From: Longimonas halophila
GTDB taxonomy: Bacteria; Bacteroidota; Rhodothermia; Rhodothermales; Salinibacteraceae
Assembly (NCBI RefSeq): GCF_002554705.1
Contig: NZ_PDEP01000002.1
Span: 226,001-290,000, forward strand
DNA: 64,000 nucleotides
Reading direction: 5' to 3'
In this document: piece after piece, positions 9,463 through 19,164 of the stretch
How positions within the stretch are numbered: the stretch's first letter is position 1
Layout: each line of letters begins with the position of its first letter
Notes under the pieces: model-generated
Database searches by the model: none
Seen by the model: the letters and a program-made list of their open reading frames with translations, nothing else
What the model was told of the DNA's origin: nothing
Made by a program: the position numbers and the translations under genes

Positions 9463-9470
9463 TTTTTTTG
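9447..9470 (+). terminator. Terminator of the SRP RNA
   Basis: The closing stem of the SRP RNA (GC-rich right arm ending CTTGCCCA at 9462) is followed immediately by seven T (9463-9469). The RNA's own terminal helix plus this T-run would act as an intrinsic terminator. Confidence 0.75.
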
Positions 9471-9629
9471 TTGCCCTTCTGTTCAATCGCCCCTCTCTTC
9501 GCTGAACACCACCCGCCTCCCCTGCACGCAGAGCGTTCGCACGTGCACCCATTTTCGCAGCGCCTGTGCGAACCCGCCTGTGCCCCTTTCGTTTAGGCGG
9601 CGGTTGCGTACCGTTTTCCCTTGTGTCTG

Positions 9630-9977
9630 ATGCTTTCTATGATCTCTACGTTGCTTGTTGGGTTGCCTTCGTTCCTGCTCACCGGTGGTGGTACCGATAG
9701 CAGCGGCGGTATCTTCGGACTGCTGCTGCCGTTTGTGCTCATCTTCGGCGTATTCTACTTCTTTATCTATCGCCCGCAGCAAAAGCGCGAGCAGGAGCAC
9801 AACGAAATGGTTGACCAGCTGCAAAGGGGGGACCAGATCGTGACCATCGGCGGGATTCATGGTACCGTGCGCCGCGTCGATGACGACAGCATCCTGGCCC
9901 AGGTGGATAGCAACGGCGTTAAGCTACGCATCGACAAGCAAGCCATCTCCAGCGTAGGCGGCCAAGACAACGAGTAG
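9630..9977 (+). CDS. yajC: Preprotein translocase subunit YajC
   Basis: YajC is a small inner-membrane partner of SecDF in protein export. The 115-residue product has one N-terminal membrane segment (about residues 27-46, ending FFIYRPQQKREQEH, the family signature) and a cytosolic domain with the conserved RGDQIVTIGGIHG motif. An ATG at 9630 is chosen; a TTG at 9621 is in frame. No secDF is in the window. Confidence 0.95.
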   Translation: MLSMISTLLVGLPSFLLTGGGTDSSGGIFGLLLPFVLIFGVFYFFIYRPQQKREQEHNEMVDQLQRGDQIVTIGGIHGTVRRVDDDSILAQVDSNGVKLRIDKQAISSVGGQDNE

Positions 9978-10111
9978 CGTTCTCGGATGCGAATGCGCTG
10001 CCCTGTTGCCCATTCGGTCGCAGTATTGCAGCTTGGTTGCACCGCTCCTGAACAGCCTACTTTGTCGCCTCGTTACCCCTATCCGCCGTTTGCCCACGCA
10101 CACCCGTAGCC

Positions 10112-11329
10112 ATGGCTTCGCCCTCCGCTTCCAACCCGCATGCCTCCGACTTCGACGCCATTGAAACCGCCCTGGCTGCCTTGCAGCGCGGTGAACTTAT
10201 CATTGTGGTCGACGACGAGGACCGCGAGAACGAGGGCGACTTTATCGGCGTGGCCAGCGAGATTACGCCTGAGCAGATCAACTTCATGGCTACGCGGGGG
10301 CGTGGGCTCATCTGCACCGCCATCACGCCCACGCGCGCCGAAGCCCTCGACCTGAACCTGATGGTGGAGTCCAACTCCGAGATCCATCACACGTCGTTTA
10401 CTGTCTCGGTGGATTACAAGGAAGGCACGACCACCGGCATTTCAGCCAGCGACCGCGCCATCACGATCCGCGCGCTTTCTGATGATAGCGAGCCCGGCCA
10501 CGCCTTTGCGCGTCCAGGGCATGTCTTTCCACTCATTGCGCGTACCGGGGGCGTATTGCGCCGCGCCGGGCACACCGAAGCCGCTGTCGACCTGGCCCGC
10601 CTTGCGGGGCATCCGCCCTGCGGGGCGCTCGTCGAGATCATGAACGAAGACGGCACCATGGCGCGCGTGCCCCAGCTCCTGCCATTGGCCGAAGAGCTGG
10701 ACATGCCCATCATCACGATTCAGGACCTCATTGCCTACCGCATGCAGCACGAGCGGCTGGTGGAGCGCGTGGGCGAGCACACCCTCGACACCGCGTTTGG
10801 CACCTTCCGCATTGTGCCGTTTCGCGATCAGCTGACCGATGAGGTGCACCTGGCGCTCACCAAGGGCCAGTGGCGCGAAGACGAGCCTGTGCTCGTGCGC
10901 GTGCATGCGCAGAACGTACTGGGCGACGTGTTCGCCGCGCGCCGCGATCCGCACAGCGAACAGCTTGCCGCCTCCCTTATGATGGTGGAAGATGAAGGCC
11001 GTGGCGTGGTGCTCTACATGCGCCAATCCGCCCAGTCATCAACGCTGCTGCAGCGCCTGCAGGCCCTCGACACGCCCGAGGCCGATACCGAAAGCACGAT
11101 GGACCCGCGCGACTACGGCATCGGCTCGCAGATTCTGCGCAACCTGGGCCTCCGCAAATTGCGCCTGCTTACCAACAACCCGAAAAAGCGCGTGGGCCTG
11201 CGCGGCTACGGACTCGAAATGGTCGAAAGCGTGCCCATTGAGGTCCCCGATTCCGCCTCTGAACATCTACTGAATGCTCCCGCCGCAGAACGGATTGTGC
11301 ACGCACTGCGCCTGCCAACGGCTTCGTAA
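10112..11329 (+). CDS. ribB: RibBA-type protein: DHBP synthase with degenerate GTP cyclohydrolase II half
   Basis: The N-terminal half (about 1-210) is a 3,4-dihydroxy-2-butanone-4-phosphate synthase of riboflavin synthesis with an intact acidic site (DDEDRENEGDFIG) and HTSFTVSVD, PGHVFPL and HTEAAVDLARLAG motifs. The C-terminal half (about 211-405) aligns with GTP cyclohydrolase II but has lost its zinc ligands: the usual GDVFGSxRCDCGxQL is GDVFAARRDPHSEQL, the SECL Cys is absent, and the RQEGRGIGL segment reads RQSAQSSTL. The late DYGIGSQILRNLG and LLTNNPKK motifs remain. I infer an active RibB and an inactive RibA-like domain. Confidence 0.9.
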   Translation: MASPSASNPHASDFDAIETALAALQRGELIIVVDDEDRENEGDFIGVASEITPEQINFMATRGRGLICTAITPTRAEALDLNLMVESNSEIHHTSFTVSVDYKEGTTTGISASDRAITIRALSDDSEPGHAFARPGHVFPLIARTGGVLRRAGHTEAAVDLARLAGHPPCGALVEIMNEDGTMARVPQLLPLAEELDMPIITIQDLIAYRMQHERLVERVGEHTLDTAFGTFRIVPFRDQLTDEVHLALTKGQWREDEPVLVRVHAQNVLGDVFAARRDPHSEQLAASLMMVEDEGRGVVLYMRQSAQSSTLLQRLQALDTPEADTESTMDPRDYGIGSQILRNLGLRKLRLLTNNPKKRVGLRGYGLEMVESVPIEVPDSASEHLLNAPAAERIVHALRLPTAS

Positions 11330-11357
11330 TCTGCCGATCATTGCCCACGACGATGCC

Positions 11358-11534
11358 ATGTCAAATCCACGCCGCTTCTTACCGCTCATCTACCTCCTCA
11401 TTGCAACGTTTGCAGTCTTCATGGCCGGGTACCGCATCATGGCTGGCATGTGGGGCCGCGGACTGCTCATGGCAGCAGCGGCTGCATTCTGCGCCTATCG
11501 GTTCCACCGGCTGCGGACCGAATCCGAAGCGTAG
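11358..11534 (+). CDS. Small two-helix membrane protein
   Basis: A 58-residue hypothetical protein (start MSNPRRFLPLIY) with two hydrophobic segments, about residues 8-24 and 32-45, and a short basic/acidic tail. It starts 28 bp after the ribB stop on the same strand. I do not recognise a family; the ATG at 11358 is chosen because it precedes the first membrane segment directly. Confidence 0.55.
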   Translation: MSNPRRFLPLIYLLIATFAVFMAGYRIMAGMWGRGLLMAAAAAFCAYRFHRLRTESEA

Positions 11535-11722
11535 CCGCCCTCTCTCTTCTATTCTCAGTTCTGGTGGATGCGCAGGGCCGTATCCTATCCGCTATACTCG
11601 TCTAACTGTAGAGGCACCACGCCACCTGCCGAGTCAGAATCGGCTCCGGAATGGACCTCTTGCTGTTTTGTGCGTTGAGTGCAATACCTATTGTGTTCAC
11701 TCACTCGACTCCCGCACACTCC

Positions 11723-12997
11723 ATGATTCGCTTAGACGACACCCATGTGCGTCCCTTTCTGGACGACTACAGCAGCTCCGACCTCCCCGAAGCCATCCAA
11801 ACCGCACACGCCACGGTGCAGCGCGGCGACGGACCCGGTAGCGATTTCTTGGGCTGGCGCACCCTTGCCGAGTCGCCCAACGAAGACCTCATCAGCGAGA
11901 TCGAGACGCACGCCGAGCGCCTCCACAGCGACGCCGATGCGCTGCTCTGCCTGGGCATCGGCGGCTCCTATCTCGGCGCCAAAGCCGTCATTGATGCCCT
12001 TACGCCGTACTTCCCTGCTGGTGATAACGACACCCCCGACGTCTATTTTGCCGGGCACCAAACCAGCGGCGCGTACCTGAAGCAGCTCCTGGCCCACCTC
12101 GACGGGCAGTCTGTGTTTGTGAACGTCATCTCAAAGAGCGGCACTACGCTGGAAACGGCGCTGGCTTTCCGCATTGTGCGGCAGTGGATGGAGGAGCGCT
12201 TTGACGATGCCGACGACCGCATCATCGCAACGACCAGTCCCGAAGGCGGCGCGCTCAACGCCCTGCGCGAAGACCACGCCTACACCCGCTACGTCATTCC
12301 TCCGGATGTAGGCGGACGCTTTTCGGTACTTACGCCGGTCGGTTTGCTCCCCATTGCTGCAGCCGGTATCGACATTCGTGCGCTCATGAACGGCGCATCG
12401 GAGATGCACGACCATGTGAACGGTACCACGCCCAACGCTTCGCTTCAGTACGCCGCACTGCGCTATGCGCTGTTGCACGCAGGATACGATGTGGAGGTAC
12501 TCGCTACATTTGAGCCCAGCCTCGCCAGCATCGGAGGGTGGTGGCAACAGCTCTTTGGCGAAAGCGAAGGGAAAGACGGCAAAGGGCTGTTCCCAGCCAG
12601 CGTTGAGTACACCACCGATCTGCACTCGCTTGGCCAGTACATGCAAGACGGCCAGCGCATTGTGATGGAAACCTTCCTGATGGCTGAAGACGCTGGCGAG
12701 GATCTGACCGTGCCCACCAGCGAAGCCGACCTCGACGGACTCAACTACGTGGCTGACCGCCCCATGCGCGCTGTTACGCAAGGCGCGTATGAAGGCACCG
12801 CTCAGGCTCACACCGATGGCGGCGTACCCAACTGCACGCTCTGGCTCGACGACATCAGTCCGCGATCCGTCGGGGCGCTGATCTACTTCTTTGAGCACGC
12901 GGTGGCCGTTAGCGGATATGCCCTTGGCGTCAACCCATTCAACCAGCCTGGGGTGGAAGACTACAAGCGTGAGATGTACCAGCGCCTGGGTCGCTAA
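11723..12997 (+). CDS. pgi: Glucose-6-phosphate isomerase
   Basis: Interconverts glucose-6-phosphate and fructose-6-phosphate in glycolysis. The 424-residue length fits the short form found in many bacteria. Recognisable parts are CLGIGGSYLGAKA (sugar-phosphate-binding SIS region), VNVISKSGTTLET, GGRFSVLTPVGLLP, and the C-terminal NPFNQPGVEDYK signature. The ATG at 11723 (MIRLDDTHVRPF) is preferred over an upstream in-frame ATG at 11651, which adds an odd hydrophobic leader. The dense DnaA-box array begins about 130 bp after its stop. Confidence 0.95.
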   Translation: MIRLDDTHVRPFLDDYSSSDLPEAIQTAHATVQRGDGPGSDFLGWRTLAESPNEDLISEIETHAERLHSDADALLCLGIGGSYLGAKAVIDALTPYFPAGDNDTPDVYFAGHQTSGAYLKQLLAHLDGQSVFVNVISKSGTTLETALAFRIVRQWMEERFDDADDRIIATTSPEGGALNALREDHAYTRYVIPPDVGGRFSVLTPVGLLPIAAAGIDIRALMNGASEMHDHVNGTTPNASLQYAALRYALLHAGYDVEVLATFEPSLASIGGWWQQLFGESEGKDGKGLFPASVEYTTDLHSLGQYMQDGQRIVMETFLMAEDAGEDLTVPTSEADLDGLNYVADRPMRAVTQGAYEGTAQAHTDGGVPNCTLWLDDISPRSVGALIYFFEHAVAVSGYALGVNPFNQPGVEDYKREMYQRLGR

Positions 12998-13124
12998 CCT
13001 CAAAGTGCCTGTGCTGAGAAGTGATATACACAGGCCCTGTCTACATGCCGTACGCGTCGCTGAAGCCCCTGAACACCCCGCACATCCCTTCATTTCTGGC
13101 CTTCAGCGGCGCTCAGCGGTGATT

Positions 13125-13540
13125 CCCAAAGTTATCCACAAAATCTGTGGATAACCTGTTGATAACCCGGGGATAACTTGGGGATAACTGCCAAGTTACC
13201 AACATCCGATTTCGGCCTGTGGATAAGTGCCGGGTTATCCACAAATGATACCAAGTTATCCACAGTGTGGATAGCTGTGGATAACGTTATCCACAAAACA
13301 GCCATTCTACGCCCCACGCTGTGGATAACTACTCAGAATCACCGTTTGCAGGCGTATACCGACTTTGGGAACGCCTTACGCTGTGGATAACCTGTGGATA
13401 AGCGCCGTAAGTTATCCACAACCGGCCGATCACGATGTGCATAAATCGGTTATCCACATATCCACAGTCCCTACTACTACAACAACCTTTTATTTTTAAA
13501 AACTCAGTATCTATAATATAGGGATGTGGAAAACTTAAAT
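13125..13540. other. oriC: Probable chromosomal origin oriC (DnaA-box array, DnaA-trios, AT-rich element)
   Basis: Twelve perfect 9-mers TTATCCACA in either direction lie at 13132, 13146, 13218, 13235, 13256, 13276, 13287, 13320, 13382, 13393, 13412 and 13450, plus near-matches (for example 13179, 13266, 13458). The last box is followed by a short GC segment, then CTACTACTACAACAACC (13471-13487), then an AT-rich run to about 13520. This order (box, GC spacer, CTA-type DnaA-trios, AT-rich DNA) matches the basal unwinding region known from the Bacillus subtilis origin. It lies about 8 kb right of dnaA, with dnaN, ffs, ribB and pgi in between. Confidence 0.88.
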
Positions 13541-13739
13541 GGACGGCCTAATCAAACCGATCATCACCATTATCCAGATCGGTCAACACGACTATATCAG
13601 TCAGAGGCCAACCTGCTCTGGTATGCTGCAACATATCAGAGCATCAGAGACTGGTTTATCTTAAAGGAATATACGGGGCCAATGTGAGAGCGTGGCATTG
13701 CTATTGGGGTGTACGTGCTCCTGCCAAGTCGTTGGGTGC
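13541..13739. other. Intergenic, oriC to comEC
   Basis: About 200 bp of lower-GC DNA between the origin array and the comEC stop codon. No gene or clear regulatory element is seen. Confidence 0.4.
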
Positions 13740-16238
13740 CTACCAATCCACACGCCACACGCAATTGCCATCTGTGCGAAGCCACACGGCCCGGTCGGCT
13801 GTTTCGTGAACTGCATCAGCCCGATTGCGCCATCGGCCAACAACAGCAGGATTAGGGAAGTCAAACTGATTCTGATCTCCAGCGCTGATCACCGCGTGCG
13901 TTTCAGCATGTGTTGTTGCCTCCAAGAACGCAGGCGTACTACTTGTGGAGGATCCGTGATGCGGAACGGTAACCACATCACTGCGAAGCGCATAGCCGTA
14001 TGTTTCCACAAGCCATCGTTCTGCTTCTGCTTCCACATCCCCAGCAAAAAGCATCTGTACATCGCCGTATTGCAGCGCTGCAACAGCCGAGCGATTATTG
14101 GAGGACTGAAGCACTGCATTTGCCTCTGCTGATGGAGGTGCAAAAGCAACAACACGTGCGTGTTTTCCGAGCTGTAGCGTGTCCCCCTGTTCTATGGAGC
14201 GATACGGGACATCTGCTACATTAGCCAGATGTGCTGCTTCTTCCTGCAGAGGGCGAGCGGGCAACTGTCCGTTGTCCCATACAGCCTTGGCAACACCGGC
14301 ACGCAAAAGGGCAGGCAACCCACCCATGTGATCGGTATCGGGGTGCGTAATGAGCACCGCATCGAGCACACTCGTGCCGGTGTAGCGCAGGTGCGGGAGT
14401 AGTGCAGATGTTGCGGCGTTGAAATGCGGGGTGCGGTATCCCGCATCAACGAGAAGGTGCTGGCCATCGGGTGTCCGGACGAGCGCGGCATCCGACTGAC
14501 CTACATCAAAGAAGAGCACATCGAGTGTGGGAGAGAGCGGGCGGGACGTGAGCGGAATCCACACAAGAAAAACCGCTACTGCAAGTCCGGCAGCAAGCCC
14601 GTGCCACAGACGCCATGTGCGCATCCCGCCGAATATCAGAAGGCCAGCCACCATAAACGCGACAGCACTGCTCGAAACGTGGGGAACTGCCCACTGCCAG
14701 TGCCCAAACCATGCGGCACCTGCTTGGGCAATCAGGAGGAGCAACTGCGTTAGGATGTCAGCAGCCCCTCCAAATAGATGGGCCACCTGTGGAAGTGCAC
14801 TGGTCGCAACGGTGAGCACGCCCGCGGCCAGGGCAAGTGCTGTAAGTGGGATAGCAGCCACGTTTAGCAGCAGCCCTGCGCCAGAGGCAAATCCAAAGTG
14901 TAGGAGCAGAAACGGCGTGGTGCCCAGTAACGCTGCCGTTGACACAGTGACCGACTGGGTGAAAAAACGCCGGGCGGTGCCGTGCGTGAATGCACCGGGG
15001 AGAAGACCCATCAGCTTGGGGTTGAACAGCACGATGCCAATGACGGCGGCAAACGAGAGTTGAAAGCCGGGATCGTAGAGCGCTGCAGGACGCATCCACA
15101 ACAGTACCAGAGCAGCGGCTCCAAGTGCATTGAGCGAGGCGTACACGCGGTTGGTGAGCGTGCCGCCAATGAGCAAGGCCGCCATGAGCGTAGCACGCAC
15201 AACAGAGGGACGTCCGCCTGTAATGGCCATGTAGGTGAGCAGCAGCATTAGCGTGAATACGGCACGCACGGCATCAACGCGCCGGCGTGACCACCCCAGC
15301 CGCATGAGCACAGGACGCAAAAGTTGATACGCAAGCATGCCCACCAAGAGCACATGCAACCCCGACACCGCAAGCAAGTGCATCAGACCCGTGTGCGCAA
15401 ATGCGGTGCGGTGGGCATCGTCGACTTCGCTCCGGTCGCCCAAGAGCAGCGCGTGCTGAATGCTGCGAGCCACCTCGGTAGGCACATGAGTCTGCAGCGT
15501 ACGGGATACGTAGCGCCGTGCCTCGTGCACTGTGCGAGCGTATCCCAAAGGAGCTTCCGCCTGCTGCTCTACATCCGCCGGACGATCCACGGCGAGCGTC
15601 CAGTGGATGCCATGCTGGCGCAGGTACGCCCCGTAGTCAAAATCGGCCGGATTGCGTGGGGGAGGCGGGGGCTGCAGGCGACCGGTCATGGTCCAGCGAT
15701 CCCCCGCCACCACGTCGGGAAACGAGGGGGGATCATCGTCCCAAAGTGAAGTCTGCCATCGCACCTGGATGCGGTCGCGGATGTGCAGCGTATCAGTGGA
15801 GGTAAGCAATCGTTGAGCTGCAAGCACGAAGCGCGTGCCAGTATCAGCAGAGAAGACCGGCCCTTCTACCGTGCCAACTACTTGCACCGCAGGGGCATCG
15901 TGGAGCAGCGAGTCGGGCAGAGTGCGCAGACTGTTTGGAGCAGCGTCTTGCCACGTCAGGTAGCGCGCGCCGCCGGCGGCACACATCACCACGAGCAGTG
16001 CCAGCGTGTGGATGAGCGGACCCAGGCTTACAAGGTGATGGCACTGCCAGAGCAGGCCCAGCACACAGGCTCCTGCTGCCCCGAGAAACACGACGCCCCA
16101 GAGCATGAATGAGCCCCAGCCCGCTGCTGCCAGGGCAACTCCTGTACCGCACGCCACGGCACATGCTAAGAGTGGAATGGTGTTGAGGTCAGACACAGCA
16201 GCACGTTGAGAAGAACCAAACGAATGGAGAAGCGCCAC
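13740..16238 (-). CDS. comEC: ComEC/Rec2-type DNA uptake channel protein
   Basis: ComEC forms the inner-membrane channel for single-stranded DNA in natural transformation. The 832-residue protein has hydrophobic N-terminal segments, an OB-like region (about 100-215), the polytopic competence domain (signature HLLAVSGLHVLLVG), and a C-terminal metallo-beta-lactamase-like domain starting VLFFDVGQSDAALV with the metal motif HPDTDHMGG and a later PHHGSSTSS. The frame opens with a GTG at 16238; the true start could be slightly further in. It is a single gene divergent from nusB. Confidence 0.93.
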   Translation of the reverse strand: MALLHSFGSSQRAAVSDLNTIPLLACAVACGTGVALAAAGWGSFMLWGVVFLGAAGACVLGLLWQCHHLVSLGPLIHTLALLVVMCAAGGARYLTWQDAAPNSLRTLPDSLLHDAPAVQVVGTVEGPVFSADTGTRFVLAAQRLLTSTDTLHIRDRIQVRWQTSLWDDDPPSFPDVVAGDRWTMTGRLQPPPPPRNPADFDYGAYLRQHGIHWTLAVDRPADVEQQAEAPLGYARTVHEARRYVSRTLQTHVPTEVARSIQHALLLGDRSEVDDAHRTAFAHTGLMHLLAVSGLHVLLVGMLAYQLLRPVLMRLGWSRRRVDAVRAVFTLMLLLTYMAITGGRPSVVRATLMAALLIGGTLTNRVYASLNALGAAALVLLWMRPAALYDPGFQLSFAAVIGIVLFNPKLMGLLPGAFTHGTARRFFTQSVTVSTAALLGTTPFLLLHFGFASGAGLLLNVAAIPLTALALAAGVLTVATSALPQVAHLFGGAADILTQLLLLIAQAGAAWFGHWQWAVPHVSSSAVAFMVAGLLIFGGMRTWRLWHGLAAGLAVAVFLVWIPLTSRPLSPTLDVLFFDVGQSDAALVRTPDGQHLLVDAGYRTPHFNAATSALLPHLRYTGTSVLDAVLITHPDTDHMGGLPALLRAGVAKAVWDNGQLPARPLQEEAAHLANVADVPYRSIEQGDTLQLGKHARVVAFAPPSAEANAVLQSSNNRSAVAALQYGDVQMLFAGDVEAEAERWLVETYGYALRSDVVTVPHHGSSTSSTPAFLEATTHAETHAVISAGDQNQFDFPNPAVVGRWRNRADAVHETADRAVWLRTDGNCVWRVDW

Positions 16239-16406
16239 GCGCTACCGTTTACGACACGGAACGACAGGAAAACGCAACGTATGTATCCGTGCCGCTGCGA
16301 ATCGGATGTGAAACCGAACCGTTTGGCCCCTTGACGTGAATCTGTTTGCCAACACAAAAGATAGCATAGGTCTGCACATGTCCTATACCTGCCAGCCCAT
16401 CCTTCT

Positions 16407-16889
16407 ATGAGCTCTCGACGAGACGCCCGCGAGCGTGTTATGCAAGCGCTGTACGCTCGCGAATTGGCCGGTGGAAAGCCCCGCCACCATGTGTACACGC
16501 TCATTGAACCCGAATTCGAAGACGATCCCGATACGCTCGAATTTGCCCAGTCGTTGTTTGAAACGACCGCCCGCAGCGAGCGGCAGATTGACAATTATCT
16601 CGAAACCCATCTGCAGAATTGGGAGCTTGACCGCATCTCAGCCATCGACCGGGCGGTGCTGCGCATGGCCACGTGCGAGCTGCTCCACTTCGAGGACGTG
16701 CCGCCCAAGGTAACGATCGACGAGGCTATTGAGATTGTGAAGCGCTTCAGCACCCTCAAAAGCGGTGACTTTGTGAACGGTGTGCTGGATGCTGTGCTCA
16801 TGGAGCTGTACACGTCGGGAGATCTCAACAAAACAGGTCGAGGTCGCGTGGGGCTGGATGCTATTGCTGAGCGAGCTTCGCAGACATGA
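16407..16889 (+). CDS. nusB: Transcription antitermination factor NusB
   Basis: NusB with NusE (S10) binds boxA RNA for rRNA antitermination. The 160-residue protein starts RRDARERVMQALYARELAGG, a typical first helix, and has the conserved WELDRISAIDRAVLRMATCEL and PPKVTIDEAIEIVKRFST segments ending with FVNGVLDAV. It is divergent from comEC and followed by a 278-bp gap without a gene. Confidence 0.96.
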   Translation: MSSRRDARERVMQALYARELAGGKPRHHVYTLIEPEFEDDPDTLEFAQSLFETTARSERQIDNYLETHLQNWELDRISAIDRAVLRMATCELLHFEDVPPKVTIDEAIEIVKRFSTLKSGDFVNGVLDAVLMELYTSGDLNKTGRGRVGLDAIAERASQT

Positions 16890-17167
16890 GCGAAGGGGGC
16901 GACGCAGAAAGCAGTTGTTCGTACCCTGGACGTCTATGTGCTGAAAAGGAAGATTCGAAAACCTTGGTATCTGTTGAACCGAGCCGTCCAACTCTCGTAC
17001 GAAATCGCCATGCACGTTAAATCAAATCATAACCGTTTTTTATTTTAGCGTGCCAGCGGCTATCTTTAGTACCCGTTGATCATAATCTCCTGCCACCTGC
17101 GTGTGCGTTGTAGGAACGCCGTTCGCGCCCACTCCGCCAGTCGCCCGCGCGCAGTTTCCCTGACACT

Positions 17168-17845
17168 ATGGGCCTTATCGCTATCGGAGACATCCACGGA
17201 TGTGCCGCCTCGCTCGATGCTCTACTCGACGAGATCGACCCGTCAGAAGACGACCACCTCTTGTTTGTTGGCGACTACATTGATCGGGGCCCGCGTTCGA
17301 AAGGGGTCATCGACCGGCTTCTGGAGCTGCGTGAAACCTACGAATGTACGTTTCTGCGCGGCAATCACGAGGCGCTCATGCTCGACTATCTCGACATTGG
17401 CGCGTTCAACCTGTGGCGCATCAATGGCGGCATTACCACCATGCAGAGCTACATCTCAGAAGACGGCTCGGAGGTTGTCATTCCGGAAGCCCATGAGCAG
17501 TTCGTGCGGGATACCAAGCTCTACTACGAAACGGACGACTTCTTCTTTGTGCACGCCGGGCTCAAGGCCGACAGATCGATCAAGCAAAACATCGAAGAGT
17601 TTGGCGAAGAGGTGTTCTTGTGGGAGCGTAGCCACCTGGAGGCCAACGACATGGCCTGGGAGAAGCCGGTTGTATGCGGACATACCCCCCATGCCGATCC
17701 TATCGACCGTGATAAGCTGCTGATGATTGACACTGGGTGCGTGTATCATGAAGAGCCCGGCATGGGCGTGCTCACTGCGGTACGGCTGCCCGAGCGCACG
17801 TTCGTGACGGCCCAGTACGCCGATGGCACGCCCGCTGTGCAATAA
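17168..17845 (+). CDS. Serine/threonine protein phosphatase of the PPP family
   Basis: A 225-residue metallophosphatase. The three metal-binding motifs are in order: GDIHGC (residues 7-12), GDYIDRGPRSKG (about 35-46) and GNHEALM (about 65-71), with later His in FVHAGL and CGHTPH. This matches the bacterial PrpA/ApaH-like calcineurin group that dephosphorylates phosphoproteins or, in ApaH, dinucleoside tetraphosphates; the short length favours a protein phosphatase. It stands alone between nusB and ychF, with ychF starting 185 bp later. Confidence 0.88.
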   Translation: MGLIAIGDIHGCAASLDALLDEIDPSEDDHLLFVGDYIDRGPRSKGVIDRLLELRETYECTFLRGNHEALMLDYLDIGAFNLWRINGGITTMQSYISEDGSEVVIPEAHEQFVRDTKLYYETDDFFFVHAGLKADRSIKQNIEEFGEEVFLWERSHLEANDMAWEKPVVCGHTPHADPIDRDKLLMIDTGCVYHEEPGMGVLTAVRLPERTFVTAQYADGTPAVQ

Positions 17846-18030
17846 GCGCATGCAACGCAGCCGGTAAAGCAAAACGCAGCGTAGAACCGTGCAGCGGGGC
17901 ACAATCCCGATGAAGATTGTGCCGCAGGGAGGCACGGGGGGAGGCAAAAGGGCACAATTAGCCCGCGGCCTCGTCCGACGTACGTGCGCCTTTCAGCGCG
18001 CTCGTATGTTTGAAATCCATCTGCCAGTCT

Positions 18031-19128
18031 ATGTCTCTCCGTTGTGGATTCGTCGGCTTGCCAAATGTAGGCAAGTCTACGCTGTTTAACGCGCTAAGCG
18101 ATGCCGGGGCCGAATCGGCCAACTATCCGTTCTGCACCATCGAGCCCAATGTGGGCGTGGTACCCGTGCCCGACGACCGGCTGCAGACGCTGGGCGAGCT
18201 CGCCGAATCGGCTGAGGTCATTCCGGCCAGCATCGAGTTTGTCGACATTGCGGGGCTGGTTGAAGGCGCTGCCGAAGGCGAGGGGCTGGGCAACCAGTTC
18301 CTGGCTAACATCCGTGAGGTCGATGCTATCATCCATGTAGTGCGCTGCTTCGACGACGACAATGTCGTCCACGTATCCGGCAGTGTGGATCCGGCCCGCG
18401 ACATCGACGTGATTAACACGGAGTTGCTGCTGAAGGATCTCGAAACCGTCGAGAAACGAGTGGAGCGCACGCGCAAGCCGGCAAAGTCGGGCGAGAAGGA
18501 GGCACAGCAGAAGCTGGATACGTACGAGCGTCTCTACGACCATCTGGCCGATGGCAACCCGGCCCGCACCTTTCCCGCCAAAGAGCGCGACCGTCCGCTC
18601 ATCAAAGAGCTCTTCCTGCTCACCAGCAAGCCGGTGCTCTACGCCGCCAACGTGGGCGAAGACAGCCTGCCCGATGGCAACGCGTACGTCGACGAGGTGC
18701 GTGACATCGCAGACGAGGATGAAGCCGAGGTTGTAGTCATCTCCGCCGAAATCGAATCGCAGATCGCCGAGTTCGACGACCCCGACGAGCGCACCATGTT
18801 CTTGGAGGAGCTGGGGCTGGATACGCCCGGACTGGAGCGCCTCATCCGCGCAGCGTTCGATCTGCTGGGCCTCATCACGTTCTTTACGGCAGGACCCAAG
18901 GAGGCACGAGCATGGACGATTCGTCAGGGCACAAAAGCGCCCCAGGCGGCAGGCACCATCCACAGCGACTTTGAGCGCGGCTTCATCCGCGCCGAAACCA
19001 TTCACTTCACCGATTACGTGGAGGCCGGCTCCGAGTCTGCGGCCCGCGATGCAGGGGTGATGCGTGCTGAGGGCAAAGACTACGAAGTCAAAGACGGCGA
19101 TGTGATGCTCTTCCGCTTCAATGTGTAG
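18031..19128 (+). CDS. ychF: Ribosome-associated GTPase/ATPase YchF (OLA1 family)
   Basis: YchF is a translation-linked P-loop protein that binds ATP in preference to GTP. The 365 residues match the family. Seen are G1 GLPNVGKSTLFNALS, the switch segment DIAGLVEGAAEGEGLGNQF, a coiled-coil insert (about 130-190), and the C-terminal TGS domain (FFTAGPKEARAWTIRQG and the end DGDVMLFRFNV). The ATG at 18031 gives MSLRCGFVGLPN, the standard start; an in-frame ATG at 18010 adds seven residues. Confidence 0.97.
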   Translation: MSLRCGFVGLPNVGKSTLFNALSDAGAESANYPFCTIEPNVGVVPVPDDRLQTLGELAESAEVIPASIEFVDIAGLVEGAAEGEGLGNQFLANIREVDAIIHVVRCFDDDNVVHVSGSVDPARDIDVINTELLLKDLETVEKRVERTRKPAKSGEKEAQQKLDTYERLYDHLADGNPARTFPAKERDRPLIKELFLLTSKPVLYAANVGEDSLPDGNAYVDEVRDIADEDEAEVVVISAEIESQIAEFDDPDERTMFLEELGLDTPGLERLIRAAFDLLGLITFFTAGPKEARAWTIRQGTKAPQAAGTIHSDFERGFIRAETIHFTDYVEAGSESAARDAGVMRAEGKDYEVKDGDVMLFRFNV

Positions 19129-19164
19129 TAGGGACTTCGGACATACTGACGGTGCCTATGCGAG

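Noticed and set aside
13125..13466. CRISPR array
   Set aside because: The repeated 9-mers are DnaA boxes in both directions with irregular spacing, not direct repeats of 25-40 bp with equal spacers. No cas genes are present.
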